Positions 6,316-12,756 of a stretch of 22,891 nucleotides of DNA are shown here, one piece after another; the first letter of the stretch is position 1; every line of letters starts with the position of its first letter. The DNA comes from CAZVPZ01 sp964629245 (GTDB lineage Archaea > Nanohalarchaeota > Nanosalinia > Nanosalinales > Nanosalinaceae): contig CAZVPZ010000017.1 in assembly GCA_964629245.1 (NCBI GenBank), positions 1 through 22,891 of the forward strand. The letters run 5' to 3'. The notes under the pieces were generated by a model that was not told the origin of the DNA, made no database searches, and saw only the letters and a program-made list of their open reading frames with translations. A program made the position numbers and the translations under genes.

Positions 6316-8091
6316 CTATCCGACCAGGTCATCCGCCTTCCCGAGGTAGTCGGCATAGACATCGAGCGCGGTTTCAATCGGACGCGGCGAAGCCATATCA
6401 ACTCCTGCCAGCTCCAGCAGATCGAGCGGGTACATGCTTCCACCGCTTTCAAGGAACGACAGGTAGTCGCCCGGTCCCTCATCCACAATCTTCTGGGAAA
6501 GCGCGACCGCGGCGCTCATGCCCGTGGCGTACTGGAAGACATAGAAGTCCCAGTAGAAGTGGGGTATCCTCATCCATTCCCCTGCAATCCTCTCGTCGAT
6601 CTCCGCAGGACTGTAGAACTCGCGCTTGAGACCGCCATACTTCTCGTCCAAGAGATCAGGTGTCAGCGCACCCCCCTCCTCGACCTCACGGTGAATCACT
6701 TGCTCGAAGTCTGCAAACATGGTCTGCCGGAAAATCGTGGTCCGGAAGTTCTCAAGGTAGTGGCTCAGTACGTGCCTCCTGAAGCTTTCGCTATCCGCGT
6801 TCTCCAGCAGGTGACGCGTAAGCAATGCCTCGTTCACTGTACTCGCGACCTCAGCAACGAATATCCCGTAGTCGCTGTAGACGTAGGGCTGTTCCTCACA
6901 TGTGAAGTAGGAATGCATAGAGTGGCCGAGCTCGTGGGCAAGGGTGTACATCGAGTTGATATCGTCCTGGTAGTTCATGAGGATGTATGGAGATGTATCA
7001 TAAGCTCCCCCTGAATACGCGCCTGACCGCTTCCCCCTGTTCTCGTAGACATCCACCCACCTCGACTCCAGCCCCTCCTCCGCTTTCAAGCGGTACCTCT
7101 CGCCCAGGGGCGCAATCGCCTCGAGAACGTGTTTCTTCGCCTCCGGGTAGCTTACCTCGGGGCTCTCTGTAGAGGCCGCGGGCATGTAGACATCCCACAT
7201 ATTCAGTTTATCCACTCCCAGGACACGCTGTTTGAGAGCGAGGTGGCGGTGGAGAAGGCCCAGTCTCTCCCTCACTGTATCTACAAGGTTATCGTAGACG
7301 GAAGTCGGGATCTTTGAGGGATATAGAGCCGCCTCCCTCGCCGAGTCGTAGTCCCTGACACCCGCCATCCTGACACTGGTCTTGACACCTTTCTCCAGCG
7401 TGGCGCCCATAGTGTTCCGGAAATCAGCGAAACGGTCGTAGAACTCCTCGTACACCTCCCTCCTGAACTCACGATCAGGATTCTTCTGTAGGCTGGTGAA
7501 GTTGCTGGGGGTTATCTCGACCTCTGTCCCATCTGGTTTCCGAACCGTGGGGAAGCTCATGTCTGCGTTGGAAAGCATGTTGTAAGTGTCCCACGAACCA
7601 AGGACATCCCCCAGTTCGGCCAGGACCTTCTCCACCTCGTCGGAACGGGTGTGGGACTCCATCCTGAGGATACGGTCGAAGAAATGGTAGTAGCCACGGA
7701 GCATCGGCTCGTCTTCCATCCTCCTCTCTATCTCCTCACGGCCGAGCGACTGTATCTCCGGCTCCAGAAAGCTGGTGGCGCTTGAGGCACTCGCCCTCAG
7801 GGACTTGGCGCGGCTCAGCAGGCCCTGGAACCCCTGTTCACGGGTATCCTCGTCGCTCTTCATCCGTGCGTAACTGTTCAGCACATCCACCTTCCTCATA
7901 ACCTCCTCGTAGAGCTGGACCGCCTCCAGCAGCCGGCCGGGCTCCGAAAGATCTCCGCGGTAGTCATCGAACCTTTCAAGCTCTTTATCCGTTTCCCTGA
8001 ACTTCTGCTCCCAAGCGTCAGAAGACTCGAACACGCGGGAAAGATCCCATCTGTACTCCCGCTCTATCTGCTCTCTTTTCGGAGGTCCCAT
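6316..8091 (-). CDS. pepF: Oligoendopeptidase F (M3 family)
   Basis: A 591-residue cytosolic zinc oligopeptidase. The zinc motif is His386-Glu-Leu-Gly-His390, with the third ligand Glu414 in GIFVAEVASTVNEALL; the AYSGGAYDTSPYILMNY stretch just before it forms part of the substrate cleft in PepF enzymes. Residues 1-200 are the helical N-terminal lobe, including the family-typical REFRREVYEEFY (about 208-219). Length matches PepF/PepB of bacteria (about 600). It cleaves peptides of some 7-17 residues and would feed the downstream M42 aminopeptidase, starting 36 bases after its stop. The start ATG at 8091 is about 26 bases from the shared TATA-like TTTAAA at 8115-8120. In archaea this family is often shared with bacteria, so horizontal origin is possible; I see no compositional shift. 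Confidence 0.93.
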   Translation of the reverse strand: MGPPKREQIEREYRWDLSRVFESSDAWEQKFRETDKELERFDDYRGDLSEPGRLLEAVQLYEEVMRKVDVLNSYARMKSDEDTREQGFQGLLSRAKSLRASASSATSFLEPEIQSLGREEIERRMEDEPMLRGYYHFFDRILRMESHTRSDEVEKVLAELGDVLGSWDTYNMLSNADMSFPTVRKPDGTEVEITPSNFTSLQKNPDREFRREVYEEFYDRFADFRNTMGATLEKGVKTSVRMAGVRDYDSAREAALYPSKIPTSVYDNLVDTVRERLGLLHRHLALKQRVLGVDKLNMWDVYMPAASTESPEVSYPEAKKHVLEAIAPLGERYRLKAEEGLESRWVDVYENRGKRSGAYSGGAYDTSPYILMNYQDDINSMYTLAHELGHSMHSYFTCEEQPYVYSDYGIFVAEVASTVNEALLTRHLLENADSESFRRHVLSHYLENFRTTIFRQTMFADFEQVIHREVEEGGALTPDLLDEKYGGLKREFYSPAEIDERIAGEWMRIPHFYWDFYVFQYATGMSAAVALSQKIVDEGPGDYLSFLESGGSMYPLDLLELAGVDMASPRPIETALDVYADYLGKADDLVG

Positions 8092-8113
8092 ATCCTGTTC
8101 TTGGCCCGCGAAG

Positions 8114-8121
8114 CTTTAAAC
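8114..8121. promoter_or_regulatory. Shared palindromic TATA box for pepF and fxsA
   Basis: CTTTAAAC contains a symmetrical TTTAAA centred about 26 bases from both divergent start codons, 8091 (minus) and 8144 (plus). One element could therefore serve two leaderless genes, with direction set by flanking BRE sequence. Confidence 0.5.
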
Positions 8122-8143
8122 TCTAGATACCGGAAAACCAAAC

Positions 8144-8530
8144 ATGCTCGGTTACCTGCTCGTCCTGTTCCTGCTGCTGCCGTTCCTCGACCTCTACATC
8201 CTGATAGAGATATCCGGCATGATCGGCTTCCTGGAGACTGTCGGCCTCGTGCTTTTCACAGGTGTAGTGGGTGCGGCCGTAGTCAGGCGGGAGGGGCGGG
8301 GGCTACTGTCCCGGCTCCAGACATCGGTGACCGCAAGAGAAGTCTCGAGGAACCTGCTGGAGGGCGTCTTCCTTTTGCTCGGTGGGTTGATGCTTCTAAG
8401 CCCGGGTCTGATTACCGATGCCTTGGGGCTCGTCTTCGTGGTGAGGCCGACCCGAGAGAGACTCATGCTCTACGCCGAGGAAAAGTTGCGGTCGAACGCA
8501 AACGTGGAGTTCAGGACCTACCAGTTCTAG
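8144..8530 (+). CDS. fxsA: FxsA family membrane protein
   Basis: This 128-residue protein matches FxsA: two N-terminal membrane helices (about 3-22 LLVLFLLLPFLDLYILIEI and 26-48 FLETVGLVLFTGVVGAAVVRREG), a cytosolic loop (GRGLLSRLQTSVTAREV), a third helix with the family motif LLLGGLMLLSPGLITDALGL, and a short charged tail. FxsA of E. coli, when overexpressed, eases F exclusion of phage T7; the normal role is unknown. The first helix carries the family-typical P-F-L-D-L-Y and I-E-I residues. Start ATG at 8144, leaderless from the shared TATA box. Its end overlaps the end of the convergent DUF5794-like gene by 4 bases. Confidence 0.88.
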   Translation: MLGYLLVLFLLLPFLDLYILIEISGMIGFLETVGLVLFTGVVGAAVVRREGRGLLSRLQTSVTAREVSRNLLEGVFLLLGGLMLLSPGLITDALGLVFVVRPTRERLMLYAEEKLRSNANVEFRTYQF

Positions 8531-9228
8531 GCCCTGAATGACGCGATCACTGACGCGGCCAGGATGGTGAGACCGAGCTCGGAGGGGAGTTCCATGCCGA
8601 ACATCGAAAGCGATATCAGCAGGAGTACAACAGTGCTACCCCGCCGTATGTAGCCGAGTCTGAGGTCCCTGCCGGTGGCGTAGGTGGCGGCGTAGAGAAC
8701 CGTGACCGCAGTCAGTGCGGTGGCGAGGGCCGGGAGCACGTATACCGTGCTGAAACCCAGAGCAGAGGGGTTCCTTACCGAAAGCACTAGGCCTGTCAGC
8801 AGTATGCCTGGTATCGAGAACTTTTCCGAGAGCTCCACCCCTGACAGCTGGAGAGCTATTACGACCAGCGCAAGCCCGGCCGCGTACCTAAGCCGGTCAA
8901 GGTAGAACATCTGCTCGTATATGGGAGCTACCAGTCCTACCGCCAGCGCTCCCAGCACCAGCACGGGAGCGGCCCTGTAAACCATGCCCTTGGCCTCCTC
9001 CCGGGATCCGGAGTAAGAGTAAAGTACCGCGAGGGCGCCAGCCCCCGAGAAGACCGTCAGCGATACCGCCACCACATCAGAGAACGTCTGGAGCGCGCCC
9101 GTTACCAGCAGTGTGGCGAAGACACCGTCTATGAGCGGCAGGCACAGCACCAGCACGAGGTCCCTGAGTCCCTCATCGAAAACGGATGCATGCCATTCGG
9201 CGCCGTCGGTGAGTCGTTCCAGAACCAT
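8527..9228 (-). CDS. Polytopic membrane protein, DUF5794-like
   Basis: A 233-residue integral membrane protein with about seven hydrophobic segments: about 24-45, 52-70, 87-105, 112-130, 140-158, 163-185 and 198-230. The first segment, LVLVLCLPLIDGVFATLLVTGAL, resembles from memory the opening of a haloarchaeal family called DUF5794, whose members keep LPLIDG near the first helix. Function is unknown; the conserved Pro and Asp inside a membrane helix suggest transport or a structural kink, which is only inference. The start ATG at 9228 has a TATA-like CATATAC (9251-9257, minus strand) about 26 bases upstream. The candidate small gene at 9268-9381 ends 39 bases before it. Confidence 0.65.
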   Translation of the reverse strand: MVLERLTDGAEWHASVFDEGLRDLVLVLCLPLIDGVFATLLVTGALQTFSDVVAVSLTVFSGAGALAVLYSYSGSREEAKGMVYRAAPVLVLGALAVGLVAPIYEQMFYLDRLRYAAGLALVVIALQLSGVELSEKFSIPGILLTGLVLSVRNPSALGFSTVYVLPALATALTAVTVLYAATYATGRDLRLGYIRRGSTVVLLLISLSMFGMELPSELGLTILAASVIASFRA

Positions 9229-9267
9229 CGGAGAAACCTTGAAAACGCGGGTATATGGTCCTGGGGC

Positions 9268-9381
9268 TTAATTCCAGATAGAGGTGAACTTTGCCCCAGA
9301 GGTGAACTGATCGAAATTCGGCATGATAGCGGCTGTGTCGACGGCAGAATCCTGGACCTGTTTCACAGCCAAATCACTCAT
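9268..9381 (-). CDS. Candidate leaderless 37-residue protein
   Basis: A short open frame on the minus strand starts at ATG 9381 and ends with TAA at 9268. It begins MSDLAVKQVQDSAVDTAAIM and ends with FTSGAKFTSIWN, in which an 11-bp direct repeat (9280-9290 and 9298-9308) encodes FTS twice. TTTATAAC at 9405-9412 on the same strand is about 28 bases upstream of the ATG, the spacing seen for neighbouring leaderless genes. The first 20 residues could form an amphipathic helix. There are no cysteines or membrane segments. I recognise no family. Without this gene the gap would be 186 bases of unexplained sequence. Confidence 0.45.
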   Translation of the reverse strand: MSDLAVKQVQDSAVDTAAIMPNFDQFTSGAKFTSIWN

Positions 9382-9404
9382 ACTAGAACAATTTCGGCAG
9401 CACA

Positions 9405-9412
9405 GTTATAAA
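9405..9412 (-). promoter_or_regulatory. TATA box of the candidate small gene
   Basis: TTTATAAC read on the minus strand, just past the stop of the upstream coiled-coil gene and about 28 bases before ATG 9381. No other minus-strand gene start fits this box. Confidence 0.45.
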
Positions 9413-9414
9413 CA

Positions 9415-9705
9415 TTACCCGGACTGGCGCTCTCTGACCAGCTGAAGCATCATGTGGGCAATCTCGTTGACATCATCTTTAAGATCGTCGAACTCCTCCC
9501 GCGTGATCTGGCCGTCGTCTCCCCGTTCTTCCAGCTCGGACATCTCCTGTTCCAGCCCTTCCAGCCTCTCCTCGAACTCGTCCATACGGGCCTTGTCTTC
9601 ATTACCTTCCATCCTGTCCATCTCGTGCTGGGCCTCTTTCACCGCCTCCGAGACCGATTCCTTCAACCTGGAGTCGTGCTGGATGGCGGTGTCGAGTAGC
9701 CCCAT
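9415..9705 (-). CDS. Small acidic coiled-coil protein, unknown function
   Basis: I do not recognise this 96-residue protein. It is almost all predicted helix, with heptad spacing through residues 10-60 (AVKEAQHEMDRMEG ... DEFEERLEGLEQEMSELEER), a short break at GDDGQ (about 63-67), and an amphipathic C-terminal helix DLKDDVNEIAHMMLQLVRE. Such proteins usually oligomerise as helical bundles. There are no cysteines and no membrane segment. It has its own TATA-like TTTTAAT box about 27 bases before the ATG at 9705, so it is probably transcribed separately from the wHTH gene upstream. A second TATA box just after its stop appears to serve the small gene at 9268-9381. Confidence 0.6.
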   Translation of the reverse strand: MGLLDTAIQHDSRLKESVSEAVKEAQHEMDRMEGNEDKARMDEFEERLEGLEQEMSELEERGDDGQITREEFDDLKDDVNEIAHMMLQLVRERQSG

Positions 9706-9741
9706 GTATAAGAACCGGAGCGATCGATTAAAACTTGGTGG

Positions 9742-9948
9742 TCATCTAAGGCTGTACAGGATCCCCCTGCCGTTTTCCTTGAACGAAAGTTTGTCCTCCC
9801 TGGCCAGCCATCCGACAGCCATGTGGATTTTCGAGCGAGGGGCGTCAACTGAATCGCTTATAGAGCTTAAAGAGGTTTCTCCGTTTTCTTCCAGAAATCT
9901 CCAGACTTCTCCTGCAACATCTCCTATTCTTTCCTGCAAATGAAACAC
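9742..9948 (-). CDS. Winged-helix DNA-binding protein (wHTH_10/DUF2582-like)
   Basis: A 68-residue protein consisting of one small winged helix. Its order IGDVAGEVWRFLEENGETSLSSI, then DAPRSKIHMAVGWLAREDKLSFKE and the wing NGRGILYSL, is that of the wHTH_10 family (formerly DUF2582), found as stand-alone proteins in bacteria and archaea. The motif MAxGWLAREDKL is the family signature. Most members are uncharacterised; DNA binding is inferred. The start is a GTG at 9948, about 6 bases after the transcription start predicted from a TATA-like ATTTTTAAAC near 9980. It lies between a coiled-coil gene and a membrane protein gene on the same strand, each with its own promoter-like box. Confidence 0.75.
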   Translation of the reverse strand: MFHLQERIGDVAGEVWRFLEENGETSLSSISDSVDAPRSKIHMAVGWLAREDKLSFKENGRGILYSLR

Positions 9949-9994
9949 CTCAGTAGTCCAGTATTTCGGGCGGTCGTTTAAAAATATGGACTCG

Positions 9995-10798
9995 CTACCT
10001 TCTGGCCAGCAGATGATGGTAGCAGACTATCGCCGGGGCGGTGAAGACCATGTATATCAGGAACTCCTCCACCGGAAGTGCGTGACCGAGGACCTCCACC
10101 GTTCCCGCCACCGATGTCCTTGTAAGGGGGAAGTTCCAGGCCCCGGCCTCAAGCGCCGTGATCTCGTGTACGAAGTTCGTGTAGGTGAAGTAGACGGTCG
10201 TTATCCCGAGGCTGGTTATCCCGGCCTCGTAGATGCCGTAGACAACAGGTGCCACCACCAAGGGGCCCATGAACAGAAGGTAGAGCAGGGGAAACCGGAA
10301 GGACGAAGGAAACTCTATCCCTAACAGGATAAACACCATCGATAGGAACGCGATGGCCTCGAACGCCGAGAACTTCCTGCCAAAGTAGTCGAACTCTCCG
10401 TCGTCAAGAAACCTCTCGTGGAACCCGATGACGTATATAACGAACAGCACCCCCCACCATCCTGATTCCAGCGCGGCGGCACCGTAGACCCTCGGAAATT
10501 CCGTAACGACAACCCAGAGGCCTGTGGCGTGAGCGAGGTAGTCCAGGGGAAGGAAAACCAACGTCATCACTAGCGCGAACAGCAGTAGATGGCGGCCGTT
10601 CTCCAGGCTGTAGATAAAGTACAGCGCAGGTGGCAGGAAGAACAGGGTCGTGACCTCGAACATGGAGGCGCCGATCCAGAGGCTCGAGATAGCCGCCAAG
10701 ACCGGCCACAAAACCACAGATAGGAACTCTCTCCTGTCCTCGATCCCCTCCCATTCACCCCTTACCTCGTGAGTTACCTCGCGAAACACGTACCACAC
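9995..10798 (-). CDS. Integral membrane protein related to carotenoid (lycopene) cyclase domains
   Basis: A 267-residue polytopic membrane protein with about seven hydrophobic segments. Two places resemble the tandem repeats of heterodimeric-type lycopene cyclases (CrtYcd/CarR domain). The first is LPLDYLAHATGLWVV (about 83-97), like the D-N/Y-x-A ... G-x-W pattern. The second, near the C-terminus, is AWNFPLTRTSV ... GHALPVEEFLIYMV, where W-x-F ... P-(I/V)-E-E-F is the strongest family motif. It may thus cyclise or modify a C40/C50 isoprenoid, or be a related protein of other function; the match is by eye. No other carotenoid genes are in the window. The start is GTG at 10798 or GTG at 10789. 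The upstream ATTAATAT element, shared with the divergent tRNA, favours 10789 for a leaderless message. Confidence 0.5.
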   Translation of the reverse strand: MWYVFREVTHEVRGEWEGIEDRREFLSVVLWPVLAAISSLWIGASMFEVTTLFFLPPALYFIYSLENGRHLLLFALVMTLVFLPLDYLAHATGLWVVVTEFPRVYGAAALESGWWGVLFVIYVIGFHERFLDDGEFDYFGRKFSAFEAIAFLSMVFILLGIEFPSSFRFPLLYLLFMGPLVVAPVVYGIYEAGITSLGITTVYFTYTNFVHEITALEAGAWNFPLTRTSVAGTVEVLGHALPVEEFLIYMVFTAPAIVCYHHLLARR

Positions 10799-10807
10799 TT
10801 GACAGAC

Positions 10808-10820
10808 CTTATTAATATTT
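10808..10820. promoter_or_regulatory. Bidirectional AT-rich promoter core: tRNA-Thr (+) and membrane protein (-)
   Basis: CTTATTAATATTT is nearly symmetrical around ATTAAT. Its centre is about 27 bases from the tRNA 5' end (10842) and 17-26 bases from the two GTG starts on the minus strand. One TBP site may serve both directions. Confidence 0.4.
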
Positions 10821-10841
10821 CAGTCGCTATCATGGACACGT

Positions 10842-11024
10842 GCCTCGATGGCTCAGTCTGGCTAGAGCGGTCCCCTCGTAACTGCTGACGCCCAGTTAGC
10901 AGGCGTGAAGCCATTCATAGAATGGCTTTCAAGGTTTGAAAGGCATTCACGGAATGTCCGATGATAATCAAACTTTCAGAAGTTTGAGAGGGACAGGTCC
11001 CGGGTTCAAATCCCGGTCGGGGCT
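10842..11024 (+). tRNA. tRNA-Thr (anticodon CGU) with a 108-nt intron
   Basis: The mature tRNA (75 nt) is built from 10842-10880 and 10989-11024. The acceptor stem GCCTCGA/TCGGGGC has one G-T pair. The D stem is GCTC/GAGC, the anticodon stem GTCCC/GGGAC, the variable region five bases, and the T arm CCGGG-TTCAAAT-CCCGG. The 7-base anticodon loop after splicing is C-T-CGT-A-A. The anticodon at 10877-10879 reads ACG (Thr). A37 fits a t6A-modified ANN-reading tRNA, and discriminator U73 agrees with threonine tRNAs of halophilic archaea as I recall them. The intron (10881-10988, placement ambiguous by one base) sits at the usual 37/38 site. CCA is not encoded. A TATA-like box is at 10808-10820 and TTTT follows the 3' end. 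Confidence 0.9.
10881..10988 (+). other. tRNA-Thr intron formed of consecutive hairpins
   Basis: Five stems can be drawn: 10882-10889/10895-10902 (8 bp, loop GCCCA); 10908-10916/10920-10928 (9 bp, loop ATA); 10926-10932/10936-10942 (7 bp, loop GGT, overlapping the previous stem); 10942-10948/10952-10958 (7 bp, loop ACG); and 10968-10975/10980-10987 (8 bp, loop TCAG). Stems two and four share the core CATTCA..GAATG. A textbook bulge-helix-bulge is not perfect: CTCG of the anticodon loop can pair with TGAG at the intron end, which competes with the last hairpin. Confidence 0.75.
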
Positions 11025-11027
11025 TTT
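11024..11027 (+). terminator. Oligo-T stop after tRNA-Thr
   Basis: Four T residues beginning at the discriminator base are followed 13 bases later by the promoter of the next gene. It is a short but usual archaeal termination signal. Confidence 0.35.
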
Positions 11028-11069
11028 CCAGAAGTTAAAGCTATATCCGTCAGTCTTCCAGTTTACTCC

Positions 11070-11630
11070 ATGCTGGAGGATTTCGCGATAGAGAACCCGG
11101 ATCTTGAGCTACTGGACGGCGAGACGGAAGACACGGTATACGTATCCCTGAAGTCGCCACCCGTGGTGGCCTCGAAGGATGAGGCGCGGTACCTCGCCAG
11201 CGCGGAGATCTACAACTGTATAAGTATAACCGGTCACGCACCGGAGCGATCCAGGGGATTTCTCAGCCACACCGGGTCGATGGCGCGGCACGGGATATCG
11301 GATAACCATTTTTCCCACGACTTCCATCCCGATATCGACTACTTCTACCGGGAGATCCGGCCCGCGGAGGTTGATATCAGGCTCGTGGTCGGCGACAGGC
11401 TCCCAGACAGGGAACTACTGGAACTCGTGGAGAATGCGGTCACGCCTGAAAAACTGCTCGGGGATATCGAGCTCGGGAGTTTCGAGGTCTGGCACACGGG
11501 GAAGGGTCGGCCTGCCTTCGACGGCGGAGAGGAGACGGGTGGAAGCGAGACAGGCATCGCTATAGACCTGGAGGATGGCACCCATTACCGGTACGAGAAC
11601 GAGGAATCGATGGAACCTTTCCCGGTATAG
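11070..11630 (+). CDS. Orphan CheD-like protein (cysteine deamidase fold)
   Basis: This 186-residue protein resembles CheD, the receptor glutamine deamidase of chemotaxis. A central strand ends in Cys50 (YLASAEIYNC), His67 follows 17 residues later (GFLSHTGS), and Ser44 sits six residues before the Cys. In Thermotoga CheD, as I remember it, Thr21, Cys27 and His44 have exactly this spacing. Further parallels are a helix-rich middle (about 85-100), the strand VDIRLVVGD, and the end GGSETGIAIDLEDGTHYRYE, like the G-G-x-x-x-R ... TG tail of CheD. Overall identity is low and the usual GSC triplet is YNC, so activity and substrate are unknown. No chemotaxis genes are present. A TATA-like GCTATATCC about 26 bases upstream of the ATG fits a leaderless message. 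It converges with the next gene, 2 bases apart. Confidence 0.5.
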   Translation: MLEDFAIENPDLELLDGETEDTVYVSLKSPPVVASKDEARYLASAEIYNCISITGHAPERSRGFLSHTGSMARHGISDNHFSHDFHPDIDYFYREIRPAEVDIRLVVGDRLPDRELLELVENAVTPEKLLGDIELGSFEVWHTGKGRPAFDGGEETGGSETGIAIDLEDGTHYRYENEESMEPFPV

Positions 11631-11632
11631 TA

Positions 11633-12691
11633 TCAAGACCGGTTTGAACGCGATGCGAGACCCTGGAAAAACGCGGCTGGCACCATCTGGGCCTTCAGTG
11701 TGGCCCCTACAGGATTGCCACTATAGAAGTCGTCGGTAGCCTTCGCCATCTGTCTGGTGGCGGCCCCGCTCGCATCCAGAAAGGTGGCGACAGGGTTGAA
11801 AGGAGCATAGGTCTCTTCTTCCTCTGCGATGGCGTACACCATCTCGTGGAGTGAAACCCCGATATCTGTAAGCGGCTCTTCAAACTGGTGGGAGTAGGCG
11901 TCCGGTATGCTCTGGCCCTGGGCGAGCACGAAATCGCGCTCGTGCTCCGGCTCCCTGGCTATGGCAGGGTAGTGCTCTATCATCGATTCGGCGGCTTCAG
12001 GATGGTGGTGGAGTATATTGTGGTCGCCGGAGAAACCGGAGTTCTCTCGCGCCTTGCTGGCGGTGACAGGGAAACTTAGTTCCTCGCTATCATCCAGTTC
12101 AAGGTCGTCCTTCCAGTTCCTCCTCTTCTCTATAGATTCCTGGAGCTCCCCTGAACTAACGGTGAAGCTGTCGGGACGTGCGTCTCCCGCCCACGCCGGG
12201 TCATCCGCGTCGGCCACCAGTGTTTCGAAATCCTCCAGGTACATCGATGTCTCGCGGTATCTGCCCCATTCCTCGGTCCTATCACCGGACCTCAAGTCTA
12301 TGGTGTACTCGGTCTTGGCATTGTACCCGTCTTTCTCCCAGTCATCGAGCCGGAAAACCACGTCCTCGACCTCGTCGAAATCCGCCGGGCCCTGAACCGT
12401 CAAACGGTTGTCAATCAGGAGCTCACCGTTCCTTATACGGTCGTCGGTCTCCAGCCCCCGTCCAACAGCCAGGTCCATCAGTGAGACCACATACTCGTTG
12501 TGGTCCGGGTGGTAGCCAGGAACGTCTCCATCAGTATCGTAATCTATCCCACCGGCGTTCAGCCTTTCATCGGAGCCTGCGGGCTCGAGAAGTGCTTCAA
12601 CATCATGTTTCCCCTTTTGCTCTTCCGAAAGAATCAGCACATCCGATTCAGAGGGGGATTTCCCTGGTTCCTTGGTGTCGGTCTCGCCCAT
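11633..12691 (-). CDS. Large acidic protein of unknown function
   Basis: I do not recognise this 352-residue protein. Residues 1-60 are low-complexity and acidic. About 60-220 look like a mixed alpha/beta region with many Asp, Glu and Tyr (LRSGDRTEEWGRYRETSMYLEDF). A His-rich patch (GDHNILHHHPEAAESMIEHYP, about 223-243) could bind metal. The C-terminal 80 residues are helical and much less acidic (DASGAATRQMAKATDDF, GATLKAQMVPAAFFQGLAS), like an amphipathic membrane-binding or oligomerising tail. There is no signal peptide or clear membrane helix. A TATA-like TCTTAAAA box near 12732 precedes the ATG at 12691 by about 40 bases. Its length and composition suggest a lineage-specific halophile protein. 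Confidence 0.6.
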   Translation of the reverse strand: MGETDTKEPGKSPSESDVLILSEEQKGKHDVEALLEPAGSDERLNAGGIDYDTDGDVPGYHPDHNEYVVSLMDLAVGRGLETDDRIRNGELLIDNRLTVQGPADFDEVEDVVFRLDDWEKDGYNAKTEYTIDLRSGDRTEEWGRYRETSMYLEDFETLVADADDPAWAGDARPDSFTVSSGELQESIEKRRNWKDDLELDDSEELSFPVTASKARENSGFSGDHNILHHHPEAAESMIEHYPAIAREPEHERDFVLAQGQSIPDAYSHQFEEPLTDIGVSLHEMVYAIAEEEETYAPFNPVATFLDASGAATRQMAKATDDFYSGNPVGATLKAQMVPAAFFQGLASRSNRS

Positions 12692-12756
12692 CCAACCAGC
12701 TCGATAATCAGGTTTGTCACTTGACAGTTTTAAGATTTCTGGCAGGTCGGCAGGCG

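Noticed and set aside
9280..9308. Two 11-bp direct repeats as activator sites upstream of the DUF5794-like gene
   Set aside because: They fall in the coding frame of the candidate small protein, where they encode a repeated FTS, so a regulatory role is not needed.
10881..10988. C/D-box guide RNA inside the tRNA intron (CTGA at 10885, ATGATAA at 10961)
   Set aside because: The boxes are in D-then-C order, the C-like box has a mismatch and the putative guide is occupied by a perfect hairpin. Only a circular intron would rescue it.
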